This document shows, one piece after another, positions 35,416 to 49,529 of a stretch of DNA of 64,000 nucleotides. The notes under the pieces are model-generated. The model did not search any database. It was not told the DNA's origin and saw only the letters and a program-made list of their open reading frames with translations. Origin of the DNA: Erythrocercus mccallii (lineage: Eukaryota > Chordata > Aves > Passeriformes > Dicruridae); contig VZRG01001684.1 of NCBI GenBank assembly GCA_013397435.1, forward strand, positions 1 to 64,000. Direction: 5' to 3'. The position numbers and the translations under genes are program-made. Within the stretch, counting starts at the first letter, position 1. Every line of letters begins with the position of its first letter.

Positions 35416-35442
35416 GTTCTTTGCTTTACACCCCATTGAGCT
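35416..35442 (-). repeat. Right arm of a perfect 27-bp inverted repeat
   Basis: Read on the + strand it starts GTTCTTTGCTTTAC and ends CCCCATTGAGCT. It is the exact reverse complement of 35012-35038. The 377 bases between the arms are unique, moderately GC-rich, and hold one 82-codon frame (35061-35309) without a recognised domain. No obvious target-site duplication flanks the arms. Confidence 0.97.
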
Positions 35443-35705
35443 CAGCCTTTTAATCTCTTGGAGAAAAAATTTATTCCGGTCTTACGGCTTATGACTTTAG
35501 ACAGCAGAGGCCAAGTGACTTGTTTAAATTTTCCCAGTGAAGGCACTGAAACCAAATCTTTACGTTTCTTCCTTTGTTTTATAGGCCTTCTGTGCCCAAG
35601 GTCTGCTGGAGGCTAACAACTGAGCCCCTGCTCTACAGAATAAATAAATCCCTCCTTCCTGGCAATTTCTGATCCTCAGAGTGTCACCCCCAGCTTGTTC
35701 CAGGA

Positions 35706-35716
35706 GGGGAAATCCC
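35706..35716. promoter_or_regulatory. kB motif GGGGAAATCCC
   Basis: Contains GGGAAATCCC, an exact match to GGGRNWYYCC and nearly palindromic. It lies 264 bases right of the inverted-repeat element and about 32 kb beyond the TNFAIP3 3' end. This is a motif match only. Confidence 0.3.
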
Positions 35717-38700
35717 TGGCCTATGCAGGCTTCTCTGGTTCAAGAGGTCTCAGCAAAGCATTGGATCGTAAGGCCCAGATTTCTATAAGAACCCAGTCTC
35801 AAGCTGATCCCAACTCAGCAGTATGGAAAAAAAGCTGAAGTGAAGTTGAAAAGTTGAAAAAGTGATCTCACTATAAAGGCTGAGTTTGGCAGTATTGACA
35901 TTTTACTCATTAAAAAATAACATTATTTGTTGTGTCACACTAGAGGCAAGACTGTTATGGTAAGTCCCTTACAGCCCTGAAATCTGAGATCACTAACATT
36001 GGTACATGAATTAAGAGAAAATGAGACTGACATATGGATTGGTTAAACTCTCTCAGGTATCTATGCCAAAGTTGTTCAGTCAGGGCTCACCCCCTCAGGG
36101 GAGATTTTCCTCAGACTCTGACAACTAGAAAGTTACTGACTGTCAAAGGAGGCTGCACTGCACCTAAATTTTTATTTCAGATCTATGTCAAAGATCTGAG
36201 CTTTCTGTAAAAAGATTTCAACTTTCCGTATTTTCAAGTTTCCTCACACTTATTTCACATGAAATGCACCCAACGGACTGTGGTGGTGGAATACACAGTC
36301 CTGCCTTTGTTTACCAGCAGGTGCAGCATTAGAAGCTATGATGCAATCTTCCCCAACACAGCTTTGGTAGTGTGCTCCAACTCCTGATTTAAGAAAGGAG
36401 AAAGGTAAAAATGTTGCTTCAGCTCAGTCAAGTCCTTCCCCCTGAGAGTGCCAATCAGTTGACTGCATTTGTATTTTTGGGACTTGTGGAAAACAGTTTT
36501 GGCTCTCTGCATCAAAGTAGAATTTTTCTTAGAATGATAGAGTGCCCAAATCAAATACAGATCTGTTGTACTCAATGTATGACTTAAAATATTAATGTAG
36601 ACAAAAGGCCTTGGTTTTGCTTTGTTAGTTTGGGTTATCTTTTACAAATACTGATGAAGCCAGAAGACCCTGAGCTCCTGTAGATAATTTACATGTCCAC
36701 TGGAAAATATCTTGACCATTTATGTGCTCTGGTATCTTTTTTTTTCCCCAGGGTGCAATGGGTTTTTGCTTTGAAACCAGAGAAGACATTAATGGAGAAT
36801 GATCTGCATGTATGGGCTACAGAGAACTGCTTTATATTGTCACTTTATAGACATGTTTCTAAAGGAGAGTCTGTGGGATTTTGAAGGAAGCAGATAAAGA
36901 ATTAAGTGTAGTTTGAAAAATATAATCACAATCACATATTCCTAAAGAAGGACTTGCCAAAGACCTTGATGAAAACATGGCAGGGCCCGGCTAGAGAAGC
37001 TGTCAGAGATGCACATCATAATGAAATGACAGGGGCACTCTTCTGGGTCCTGTGACAGTAGAAAAAGTGATTCTCAGCTACTTTTTTCTTTCACAGCTCT
37101 TCTGTTAACATCACAATTGCAAGAGCATTTTCTAATTCATGTCACTGTAAATCAACAAAGCTAATTCAAATGAAATTTAAATCAGAGGAAATTAAAGACT
37201 TGGTGGAAAAAAGTTTGAAATATTTCAACTGTGTTTGAAACAAGGTAGGGAACACTAAGACAAGTCACTCTGCAGGCAGATCAGTGAGGGATAAGCTATG
37301 GCAAGAGGCAATGACAACTAGAGAAGGGAGTAAAAAGAAATTTTTAATTGGAAGGAAATCCTTCTCTGCAGCTTTGAAAGACTGTCGCAGCCATTGCCAG
37401 GTTCTAGGAAAGCAAGGGTTCTAGTCTTATCTCATTTTTATGCAAAGTATTTTTCTAATACTGACAAATGGGAACATTTGCAAAATAGAGAGCTTCTGAT
37501 ATGAAGAGAAATCCTTATGGTTCAAGCAAGCTCAGTTTAGAACAGGGATTGCTAAATGTCTGGACTCAAACTCAGTCAAGGTTGATTTATGTTTAAAAAG
37601 GAACACTAAAATTAGTAGTTTGAGATACAGCACCATGATACATGGTGTAAAACAAGTTTTCCGTCAGCTACTTTTACATTCTTGTCTGGAGGCTTCATGG
37701 TGAAGAGGTTTGCCGCAGCTCACATATAACCAAAGCCAAATGTATTGCTATTTGCACGGCTTCCCATTAGTGAAATTATAGCTTTACACACATAATCACT
37801 TGAAAATTGCATTTCATGGGTTGGTTTACTTGTTTATCTGCCAGACTTACCAAGCCTGTGTAACTGAGACAGCCCCACCATTCATTATTTCCTGTTTTAT
37901 TAGCAGGGAATAGGAATATTTGCATAATGCTTACTACGGAATATTAAACTCATATAAATCTGTTTAATGTTAAAAGAAAAAATTATTAAAATAATCCATT
38001 TTTTAAATCCGCATATGTTTCTCAAATTGGTACTAAATTTCAAAGCTTCTAATTCTTGCAGAAGCCCTAAAATCCATTAAAGACACTGTTCTGCCAAAAG
38101 CTGTTGGCTGGATCCTGTTAGTCTTTCTATGTTTATCTCCACACATGCACAAAATATAATTTGTTTTCTGGTCACTACGTGGCTACCTGGCACCTCTGGC
38201 TGTGAAACCAGCGCATTTTTCGTGTGAATAAACTGTAGTTTATTGCACAGGCTGGTCACTGACCTGGACAATGACAACACTATGTTTTCTTGGATTTGTT
38301 CAAGATTTATTAGACTTCCTTGTTTAGTGCTTTCCCCAAGCCAAACCCTGCTAAGCCTGAACAACACCCTCATGATTCATCATCCCCCCATGCAGCAGCA
38401 ATGTGTTGCTCAGTTACCAGAACAAACCAACATCTGCCACGCCACAACTTCCAAGACAGCTGGGGTAATCACTGCTGTGCCATAAACTGGGAGGGGAAAA
38501 TGACAACACTAGCACTGCTAATGCCACAAGGATTGTTATTCTGGCATCCCTGGGGCACTGCACTGCTGCTGCTGATCACGAGGGGTAGGCTTCAACCTCT
38601 CTAGCACAAAGAGCTTGAACTTTTAACCAGGTCTGCAAAAAGAAGTGGTGCTGGTTTCTACTAGAACATATACAATTACCAGACAGTTTTCAGGCTGCTC

Positions 38701-39246
38701 AGAATCGTCAAGAAAAGTTGAAATATTGATAATATTCTTGCTATTTTGAATATGTGTCTAATGAAGTTATTTCGGCTGTCACAATTGCTCTCTCTAAAAC
38801 ATGGGAAAGGACCTAAAAGGCAGTATTGCTTCACCTGCTTCAATTGGTGTCTGATGTAAGCAAACTGGGATGCAAGGACAGAGAGTACTAAGAGGAACTA
38901 AAGCAGCTTCTTCTTTTCAGATTAGGGTGTTGGTTTTTTTGCCTTGGGTGTTGCATTTGAGGAGTGGCTGCGTTGGCATCCTGAGGAACAACAGGCTCAG
39001 ATTGCTTGCCAGCTTTAGAAATCAGTTAAATTCAAAAACATCACCAGTTTCAGTGTACCTTTCAAATATGCATTTTTTTAACAACTCTGTGAAAGGTGGC
39101 TATCCCTATTTTACATAGAAACATGTTTGGAGGATGTAAGTGGCAGTGGAGGATTCCAGCACTGTTCCTGCACTCAGTAGTTATTGGATATACTTTTCTG
39201 TTTATCCCTCATGTCCCTGTGTAGGCAAAATTGAGGTTCCCACTCA

Positions 39247-39303
39247 GTAAAATAACAGCTAAATAACAATAAAATAACAGCTAAAAACTCAATAAAATAA
39301 CCC
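39247..39303. repeat. Tandem repeat, 22-bp AT-rich unit
   Basis: TAAAATAACAGCTA starts at 39248 and again at 39270, followed by a third partial unit (CAATAAAATAAC). About 2.5 copies. Confidence 0.75.
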
Positions 39304-41682
39304 ATAGATTCCCTTTCCTCATAAACCCTCACCACAACAAACAGCTGAAAGATGGTGACTTTCCTGAAGCAAACTATAACACTGAAAGCCCAGGTTGCAC
39401 ATTCAGTTCACTAAAATCTTTCCCCACAGTACACCCACTGTCACATTTTTCTTACAAAAGACTCTCAGGATGGCCTTCTTATCAGCATCCCTTGCTTCTT
39501 CTGTAATTCATTTACTGACTTGACCAGTCACAGTCACTCTGCATTTTCTGGGGGAAAATAAAAGTAAAAAAAAAAAAGTAACTCCTGATCTTTTTTATCA
39601 TTTCTGTTTGTTTCAGGGGTTTTTTCTCTTGAATACCTAGAAAAAGTAATTTTTTGGAAGGTCAAGTTGTCCTGACTTTCTGCTCTCAGAGGACTTCAAG
39701 TGTGATGAGACCAGAGCAGGTAAAAATGTGGGTTAATATTAACTAATTGAAACTGGAATGACTCTTGTCTAGAACATGTGAATTTGTCCTTTGCTCCTAC
39801 GTCTTTCTTGATTGATGGCTGAAAGATTTCCAATTAGAGCAGCTGAGTCCACTTACTCAGTCCACCTTTTAGTCCAGGGTAGCTTGTAAAAGCTTTAGCA
39901 TTAATAACTCCTGAAGAGCTATGAGCAAAAACTTTGTCTTTTATCTGAAAATGGCTCCTTGTTTGTGCTGCTATAAAAGCTGTTACTAAATTGGTAAGAT
40001 TTCAACATGTATAATTTGCTAATTGTACAATTAATAGTCTTCTCTTTGCTTGTAATCCATCTTGTACTACACAGGGAGCAAAGGAAACGTCATGGATGCC
40101 ACCCTGGACTGAAGAAGCCAGTACTTCACAACATACTATCTTCAGCAATAGCAGCAGCATCAGTCATAAATTGTGTTGCAACACCTCTCCGTCCAAAGAC
40201 AGAGGCGGATCTGGATTCAGCTTTGTTCCTGGATCCAGCTGTGTGTCCCCCATAGCCTTATCCCAAGATTTTTCCTCGTATAGACCCACGGAGTCCGATG
40301 TGCCAGGTGCAAGCAATGCAGATGGCGCTGAGCACGGCTTCGCTTTAAGGCAGCATCTGACCTACACAGAGGCTGCAGCCCCACAGACAGAGCTCAAGAT
40401 CTGGTCCTCACTCTTCAAATAGACAGGATATTCGCTGTCCCTCCAGGATGGACATTTCTTCCACCTTTTCATTTCATTACATGCAACTGCAAGAACATTT
40501 ATCTTTTTCACATTTACTCACTTTTCTTCTTCTGTACAGAAGTTCCTTAATGAAAACTAAGTCATGGCTATTCACCAGAATCAAAATTTCCATAAAACTG
40601 ATGCCTAAAAATTTCGTCTATTGACAGTGAAGAAATTTCTTTTCTACTATTTATGTTTTAATGTTTTTGTATTTCCATCTGTTGTGAGATAAATCTAAAA
40701 AATCTGTAGGAAAACCTATTTAGAAACATAAACTAAAGATTTATTGAAGTGATTTTCATAAATCCTTTTGTTTTGGTAAGATTAAATATTTTATCTCATT
40801 AAGCATTGCTTTTGTTGTTCTACAAGAATAAAAGGAACATTATAATTAAGTGTCTAAGTCTGCAAATGTAGTGTTTCAAGTCTTATTTTGTCCAGATCTT
40901 CTTTTTCCAGTGGGAAAGGTTTCTATATGATTTTTTTTTTATTTTTAGTTTTAGTGGCCATGCAAGCTCTCTTCAGCTGCAAAAACAAACAAGAAAACTA
41001 CAATGTCTAGAAATGGAAGCAGACTGGTCAAGGGTTCAATACAAGCCCATAAATCTCTAGTTATATAAATTACATTTGTTGACAATAACACATTCTGCTA
41101 GTCACAGTTGATGGAACAAGGACTATTAAAGTTAAAAGGAAACTATTACACAGAGGAAGAGAGAAACATCTTTTTAACATCCTGTAGGAGATACCAAATT
41201 ATTATTATTATTACAATGGGCAAAGTTGTTGCTTTAAATGGCACTCATGAGATTATGGTCTTTCCTTAATTTAAACCCACATGAAAAGAATGGATGCTGC
41301 AGAGTTGTGAGCAAATGAGGACACAAATGAGGAGGAGGAGGAGAGAATGTCAGAGGAAGATCTCTGTGTTGGGTAAGAGATGTTTCCTTCACAGCTGCAA
41401 CCTACTGACCAAGTAACATAACCCATGAGGGGAGGAAAACCTATTCAGATGTGATAAAACAGAGGGTTCTTAGCAGCTATATGCACCTTTCTGCCTTGTT
41501 AAAGCAGGTGCTGCCGGCCTCCATCACAAGTCTAACCACAAGTTTCCTCTGTGCCATTTGGCATTCAGAGCAGTTTACTGGTCATTTGAAGCTACCAGGA
41601 AATTTCTATTGACAAACTTTTGGAGATGAAAATGTAGGTCTTACACATTCTGAATCTGAATCAGAAGCTGCTGACACTTGAA

Positions 41683-41692
41683 ATACATATAC

Positions 41693-41755
<63 letters not shown>
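41683..41755. repeat. Hexanucleotide microsatellite (GTATAT)n
   Basis: Nine perfect GTATAT units from 41697 to 41750, a partial unit to 41755, and impure ATACAT repeats on the left. The resulting Tyr-Thr frame on the - strand is a by-product. Length polymorphism is likely. Confidence 0.97.
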
Positions 41756-44700
41756 CCTGCAATGGTTTATAAAAACTAGGAGACTGTTCACAAAACTTAA
41801 GTGAAAAAGTATATTAAAATACTATTAGTTGTACAGTTTTGATGTTCTACCTTTCAAAAGATCAAGATTACTGAACAACATTGGTTTCTAGGTGCAGTAT
41901 CTGGGTCACCTAGGATGAGGTAGGGGTAAAGAGAGGAGTCCCACGGAGAAGACACTGTCTAAAATCTAGGTATGGTTAGGAAACCAAACTAGTAAGAGAA
42001 TATCTCTTGCTGATACATCCAGCCTAACACTTCACTCTAGACAGTCACAGTTGGCTGACAATAGGAATAGCATCCAGACTGAAGCACCTCAGTTTATCCA
42101 CTGCTTTGCTGCCTTGTCTCTTTCCCCTCTCCTTCTGTTCCCACCACATTTCCATTCCACTCCTCGGCCATTTTTCCTTTTGGCTTTAAATGCATCATCA
42201 GTAAGTCTTGAAGAGAAAATTAATTAGGTGACAAGGCTGAGTAGCTGCTGGTTGTGGCATAAATGTAATTTCTCCAGGTTGTTGTCTACTACTGATCTGC
42301 ACAGAATGGTCCTTCCTGGTCTCCTCCCCCTGTTCATAGGATGTTTGCAATCTCTGCTAGGAAGGTTACAACTTTAATTGGAAATTAGGGCAAGAGGGTG
42401 GAGGCTCTTAAAACATAATTATAAAGCACCCTGCTATGTCCCAGCACAGCCATGGGAAAGCAGCCTGTAAATTTAATTTTGGTGCCGTGATGGCTTCTCT
42501 GCCAACTGTCTCACTGCCCTCAAGCGATTTCAGAGGAGCTGCTCCCCAGCACCAAGTGCTGGATGACTGTGCCTCCTTGTCTCCTTGCCAAGGAGGTTTG
42601 GAGCAGCCCAGCCCTAGCCCGAGGGGCATTTTCTACCCAAGAACTGATACTGAATATCTCATCACCAGTGTCTCAGCCCAGGGTTTTCTGCCGATTCAGC
42701 TCCTTAGGACAGCACAGTGTATTTCTTAATCTCTTGTGATGGTAGAAATACGCTGGCTGCCCTAAAGCTGGAAAAGAGGCTTGCTTTTGCCCAGACCAAC
42801 TGCTTCATGCTGAGCTTAATTTCATGTGAGTAGATGTTCTGGATGCCTACTGTTTGCATCTATATAGTGTTTTGTCAGTCCCAAAGCCTGATGAGAATTG
42901 CCCTTTCAGGGATATTAATTCATATATTTTTGTTTGCAAGAGCTGTATAATTGTCCAACTTACCATAGCCATGGGGAAAAAAGGAAGCACAATCATAAAG
43001 CTCTCTGAGACTGACAACACAAGCATTCCCTTTATGAACATTCTCTGCCTGTTAGTTCATTCTTTTTCTTATTGCTAGGCCAGCCTACATTTTCATTATA
43101 TTAATACAGATAAAATGAAGCCCCCTTGCATTAGAAAACTAAAACACCTGTAGAGTTGTAGCAAGGCACAGATCACATATTTAGTGGCAGGAGCATAAGG
43201 TGGAGGCACTGTGTTATTTGGCATTTGTCTGCCTTCAAAACGTTTTTCACAAGCTGTCAAAAAGTCTTTATGTTTGTGTTTGACTTGGCAGGGACTCTCA
43301 AAACCAGGAGAGTAAATGCAGAGGAGGCCTCATACAAGCCCAGTCATCTGTAACTTGGCTTAGTCCTCTGTGATCTCTCATCGGATAACATTCAAAGCCA
43401 GCCTCTCAGATTGGATGGTGAACTTGAAAGAATCTCTTTGGATTACATAAGCTTTACATTAGCTGTACTACTGTTTTTAATAGCAAAGCAGCTACTGTAT
43501 TTACAATAGAACCAGGCCAGTTCTGGGGCAAATTGATTACTCTCTACAAAGCAAATCAGATCTCAGCTTCTCAGATCTCTTTAAACTCTCAAATTTGTCA
43601 TTTATGACTATTTTTGTGCACTAGAAAATATAAAATAAATATCTAAAATACCATGCTTCCATGCTTTGGAAGAAAGTTCAAATTTTTCATTTCAAATTTT
43701 ATTATTCTAACATTTGGAAAAAAAAAATCACCAGGAAAAGGAAGCTGAAATAGGTATTTTGTTTTGGGATGACGTTCATGAAAGTAAGCTAAATTTAAAA
43801 AAAAATCCATGAAGAATCAATCATTTAGGCAAAATTAATATCAGACTTCTGGGGTTTTTTATGCAGTAAGCTACAAAAAAACAGCTCACAGCGAAGCTGT
43901 TTTGATGATACGAGGTTGATGAATAGCAAGCCAAATTTCCAATATTAATCCAAGCTGGTACACCAGCTGTGGCAATGTTTGCTACATTAGAACAAACCAA
44001 CCTTTTCCAAAATGTACACTGTATATGATCTGTGTAATATTCTATTAAACTAATATTATATATAGGAGGTGATAGTCCACTACAATGCCTGAAGCCACCT
44101 TTCTTCCTCAGAACTATTCTGGTTTTATTCTTTGTGTTAGTTACACTCCTGTTGCTGATTCCAGAGCAAGCTTTGAGTTGCTTCACCAGGAGGAGGTGGA
44201 AATGTATGTGAAGAAGAATTCTTTCCACTTTCTTTGAACCTTTAAAGGACTCACTCCTGTAAGCACCATGGCTCCCAAGTGCCCTCAGGAGCTCGGGAAG
44301 TGAAGGCAGAACAGGTCATTTCAAGTCCACCACTGCAAAAAGAGCTTTAGCAAGCAATTTTTGTGTCCTTACTTGTTTTCACTGTGCAGATGGAGAAACA
44401 AAGAAGTTTGTTTTAACCTTCTTCTTCTCCTTTTTTTTTTGCAATGCTCCCTCATGCTGGCCTTGATACTCTTTAAGCATGCACTGCCACAGAGATGAGC
44501 AAGGCTCCCCTCCAGCCTGCTCACAGGGCCAGGGTGAGGAGTGCTCCAAATGTGGCTGCAGCATGGCCAACTGAGGATAATTGTGCTTTAGGCTGGGCAA
44601 GAAAAAGGAGAGACTTAAAGGATGCCCAAGACACTACTGGGATGACAGTAATTACACTTTGTGGCAGTCAAGGGAAATTAGGCAGCAGCTGAGACAGGAG

Positions 44701-47700
44701 CACACATTTGGAAGGCAGTCTGCTGCTTGGGGAAGGATGGTTTGAAAGATATGGAGGAGGAAAAAATGCAAGTTTTTGTGGTTAAAAAAAGAAGCTGTGC
44801 TGGATTAAAATCAGCATTGTCCATCAGAGGTGACAGTGCTGCCCTGGATATTGCTGTAGGCAGAGCCAGAAGTTTGGGTGCTCTTGTCTGGCTACTGATA
44901 CATGCTGGATGGAAATCAGAGGCTGACCCTCAGACAGTTTTTCAGATCAGCCTCCTATGACAGATGGACAGCAAAGCAGAGCTGGAATAAGATAATGAAT
45001 GAGATGATAAGCAATTTTCTCTGATAGCCAGAGACAGCACTTGGTGACTCAGGAGATCCTCACCTGTGCTGCTGTGGCTTAGGGCAAAGCGTAAAGTTTC
45101 ACCTCTACGTACTCATCCTCCTGTTACTAACCCAAAGAGTATTTCTTGGTGTCAAAGCATCAGGCCTAACAATTATGAACATAAATAGGTGTGTCTGTTC
45201 CCTCCCTTTTTCTGTGGATTACATATGGGAGTATTTTAAGGAAGGTTGTAAATCTTGACACAGTGAATGCTTGATTTACAAAATTCTTGGGCTAACCACT
45301 CTGAGTCTCCAAATCTCTAACCTTCCTCTGCCCCCAAACAAAAACCTCTCAGACGAATAAAATGGCAGTTTCAACTTGCTAGTAACTTGTTTGGGACTGT
45401 AGGCTAAAACAGAAGGAAACTTCCTACTCGGGTGTGCAACCATCCCATCCTGCCATGAAGACACCAGCCATGCCACACAAGGACCTTGTCCTTTGAGTCC
45501 TTTGGGCTTCTGCCTTAAAAGTCCCTTCCCTGGGCACTGTAGGCAGACATGGTGGGCAGCTCCTCCTTCTGCATACTGGTGCATTTAGAAACCAGTGCCC
45601 AGAAGATTTGTTGATGCTACTGAAAAACTGCAAGGCAACACAGAGTACTCACTCACATGAAGAAGGGGGCTGCAAAGGTAATTTGGCTGCTAATCACCCC
45701 AAGCCATTTTGCTGTCAGGACCGCCAGTAGATTTCGGGATACTGTTTTTGTGCTGGACTTTTTCTCTTGAACTCAGTTCTTGCTTCTCTCTTCTTTTGAA
45801 GGTTAATTCTCAAACAGCCCGAGAAAATCTCCATTATTCTAATTTTCCTAATGTCAGCAGGATTTTATTACTTCAAGCCTTTTTATTTAAGAAGAGAAGG
45901 AGGGTTAAGGGATAAAAGCCTAGTTGCATTAATATTTTGTATAAGCTTCAGATATGAGCCTGGCAAGCATGTGTGCTTGTCAAGATAGGATGTGGTAAAC
46001 CAGGACAGCTTATGAAAAAAGCAGTAAGGCTTTACAGAAGTGAGGTGAGAAGAATTCCATATGGGAAAATATAAGGATGAAAAATTGGAAATAAAAATGT
46101 AGCTCCAACTGTGATTTACACAGCTTTGGTCCATCCTCATTCACACTGAGGTCAGCTATGGACTAAATTATGATACTATGGATGTGTTCATGTAAATACT
46201 TTACATAATATTTTCCCTTCATTTTTCATGTTTGCATTTTATTTGTTCGATGTTTTCCTGAGGGCAAGGTTCTAGGCCATCAGTTATTTTGTAAGAAATG
46301 GGGAGCTGGGTATGTAAGCCAGGTCTACAGTCAATAATTAAATCTTCTGGGTTTACACTTTCTGTGGAAAAATCCTACAGACAACATCTGCCTCCCTGTT
46401 TGATCTGCATTTGAACAATCAAGGGCAATTTAAAGTGCTTTATGATGGCTTCTCCATGGATACCTAATATAATTTCCTTTCATTATGATACTAGAGTAGG
46501 TTTTCCCAAAACTGTTTTTACAAAAAAACAGATGGCTTGGGCAAACTAGGCCACAAGTAAAAGGATGTATCATAAAAGCTACCCAAGAGAGGACAGTTTG
46601 ATCTTATGTCACCACATTCATCTTAAACAGGAAAACTTTGCATGTTTGGAATTTTGAAAGTTGTTCCTGTAAATTGTCCTCACTCCCAGCAGTCACATGC
46701 AAAATCCTATGATGCATCCACATTTTCACTTTGATAATGAAAAACGAAAAGCAAAATTGAAAAAAAAAATTAGTGCGTCACTTCACATGCAGGAAATCTG
46801 TGGAACTAACACTGTATGCAGATGGGCATATGAGTCCTAATATGTCAAGTCATTTAAGGAACCATCTATGAAAACAGCTCTAATGGCCCCATTGGAATCA
46901 TCTGCAGCCTTAAGGTTATTCAGGTGCTTGTCTGCATTTTGGCACTTAGCACTGAAGAATTTTACAGATAAAACTGAGGCCCAAACATTCCTATGGAACT
47001 GCACCAAAGCAACAATTTTTTTCTTGAAAACAAAATTTCTGGCAAAAGCAGTGTTTTGACAGTGTGGAAAACGATAAAGGAAGATCTGACTGATTTCATC
47101 TCTCCCTGTTATTATCAGTCTTTTAAATCTTGGGTTGGAATTTCCAGTATCATTCAGAAGGAACTCTTTGTTCAGATCACTATCCTTCTATCAAGATGGT
47201 TTGAATCCCACTTTCTGACAGTGTGCAAATGGGCCAATCCCTTTTTCCCTTATCACAAGCTTGATTGTTTCATTCTTTTATTAAATCTCTTTATCTTCAG
47301 AACACAGAGAAATCCACTGGATATAGAAGTGTGGAGGAAGTGTTCCAAGAGATTGAATTATAAGAAGTAATAACTGTCATACAGCTGAGATGTGTCAAAA
47401 GGAAAGATGAATCTTTTTCATGTGACCATGTTGTGCATCTCACAAAATGTGATTTAATTATGACCTAAATTCTGCTAATCTTACACACATTGACTTGCCC
47501 TTTATTTTGGAAATGATATGTCAGCTGTAATTCTTGTTTCTTACCTTACACATACCAGTGTCCTATTCCAGAAGTAAACAGAGCTGCTGAATGGAGCATG
47601 CATTAGAGATATTATTGATTCTGAACACATATAAAATAAAGGGTTTGCACTTCAATAATGAAATGTCCCACTCGAGAAAGCAAATTAATGCTTTGCAGGT

Positions 47701-49529
47701 GATGTCAGTGGTGTCAAAACTTCAGTCTTCTCAGTAGTAGTTCATACAACAAAATATGCACAACAAAAACAATTGCAAACTAGATTGCATTTGAATTATT
47801 GATTAAGCAGGAGGTATTTGAAGACCAAGTGGCAGGTGCCTGAGAAATGTAAAGTGAAATATGGACAGAGAAAACTGAAAGGACCAAGACATTCAAGCTC
47901 TGGCAGAAACACCAGAAATTAAATTGAACATATTAACTTACCAGCAGGAGGTTCTCATTATTTCTTTTGTTTCAGTTTGTACCTTTAGGGCTGCTTGACA
48001 TTCCACTTATTTTCAACACAATTTCTTCATTGCTTTTCAGTAGTGAAGTTGAATTAGATAAAACATGTTTGTTGGAGGATGTTTCCCTAATTCTTAATTT
48101 GACAGGCACAGTAGCAATGCCTTTGGCAGTCATTTTATTTCTGTTGTTGCAGCAGACCTAATGTTCCCCAAAGCTTCAGACATCTGTTCTTCTCTGCTCT
48201 TTCTTTAGCATTGCCATTAGGCACAAGGAAACTTTAAGTCCTTTATTGTGCTGCTCTTAGTTGCAATGTCCCTTTCTCCTACAGACAAGACTTGGATCAA
48301 GAACCCTGGCTAGCAGAGGTGAAGATGTCTTCCTCTGCCTTCTCCTTTGCTTGAAAATCCATTTTCTGATTGTGACTTAGCTCACATCAATCTAACAATT
48401 TGCTTAGTTAACACTGTACTTGACCTTCAATTGTAGACTAATTTAACAATTTAATTCAAAATCTAGCAGTTGATAGTTAATAATCTAATGAATTGAAGCC
48501 CATCCTTGGCTCCTGGATTCAGCTTCCTTTTCTGTCAGAACTGATTATATTTTGCATGCTGTTTTTGCCATGCACCCCATTGCAGAAGTCACAGGAAACA
48601 ACACTGGAATCTGTAAAACAGTTTTATCCTTCTTCTCACTGTTTCTTTGTTGTTTAGGTGTTTTTCTAGGAATCTGTGTTGAACTGGCCTGGCATGACTG
48701 GAAGCAAACTACCCCAAAGGCAGGATTTCACCTGAGTACTAGTACCTGTGATACTTCTGCTTGTTGGATATCCACCCACCCACCTTGTTCTTTAAGGGAA
48801 AGCCTTTCCACTGAGGGCCTGGGGCAGGGAGCCAGGCTACAGTCCCTGATGCTGTGCTGGGGTCAGCAAGTTGCTTCATTCCTTCTCTCTCCCAGGAATG
48901 AAAAATGGCAGTGGGAAATGAGAACTGGGGCTGTGTCCTGCAGAGAGGAAGGCAGATGGTCACTGGCGATTTTCTTTGGTTTTTAATTATGCTCTGCTGT
49001 CTCATCAAGGTTGGAGTCACACTCCTAAACCCTGTTTTGTGCACCTTTTCCCATCTCCAGGTGTTTTGTCAGTGTCCAGCTACTGCAAAAGAAACTGCAA
49101 ATACAAATGGTGGTTGCTTAAGTTCTCTTTAGCTTCCTCAGGGGATTGTCACATCTGCTGGAGCAAAAGCACTGAGCAGGACCGTGCTGGTTTCCTATTC
49201 AGTGAACACGTGTGCATTACCGTCCATGACAAAATGAGCTGTAGCGCATTGTGGCACAGAATCGTGTGTGTAGGCACTCAACACCATAAGCCCATAAGCA
49301 AACAGAGAGGTCCATAAGTGTCCACTATTCTCATGTGCTTGTGAACAAGGCCTTGGGAGACAGCCAGCATAGGACTGAAGAATAACACAAGCTGTAGCTG
49401 TGATGCCGGATGTCACATTTCAGCCAGCATACTCGGGTACTGCAAGGTGGTGCTTGGGAAGGGGAGACTTTGGGGACTTCCACAATTCCCCACTTTCAGT
49501 AGAGAACAAAAGTTAAGACTCATTTTTGA
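41756..49529. other. Intergenic, no gene seen
   Basis: Unique DNA. Frames at 43821-44228, 46993-47370 and 48552-48986 reach 125-144 codons but show no domain, paired splice sites or codon bias that I can recognise. No CR1 element was recognised in this stretch. Confidence 0.5.

Larger units (their letters stand above)
35443..41682. other. Intergenic, no gene seen; some AT-rich blocks
   Basis: Unique DNA. AT-rich blocks at about 37.05-37.25 kb and 37.7-38.05 kb have many TAAT/ATTA cores and could be conserved non-coding elements. A 108-codon frame at 40096-40422 lacks domains. A short tandem repeat lies at 39247-39303. Confidence 0.5.

Noticed and set aside
41606..41791. Tyr-Thr repeat frame
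   Set aside because: Translation of the GTATAT microsatellite.
43821..44228. 135-codon - strand frame
   Set aside because: AT-rich, no domain, no matching splice or promoter context.
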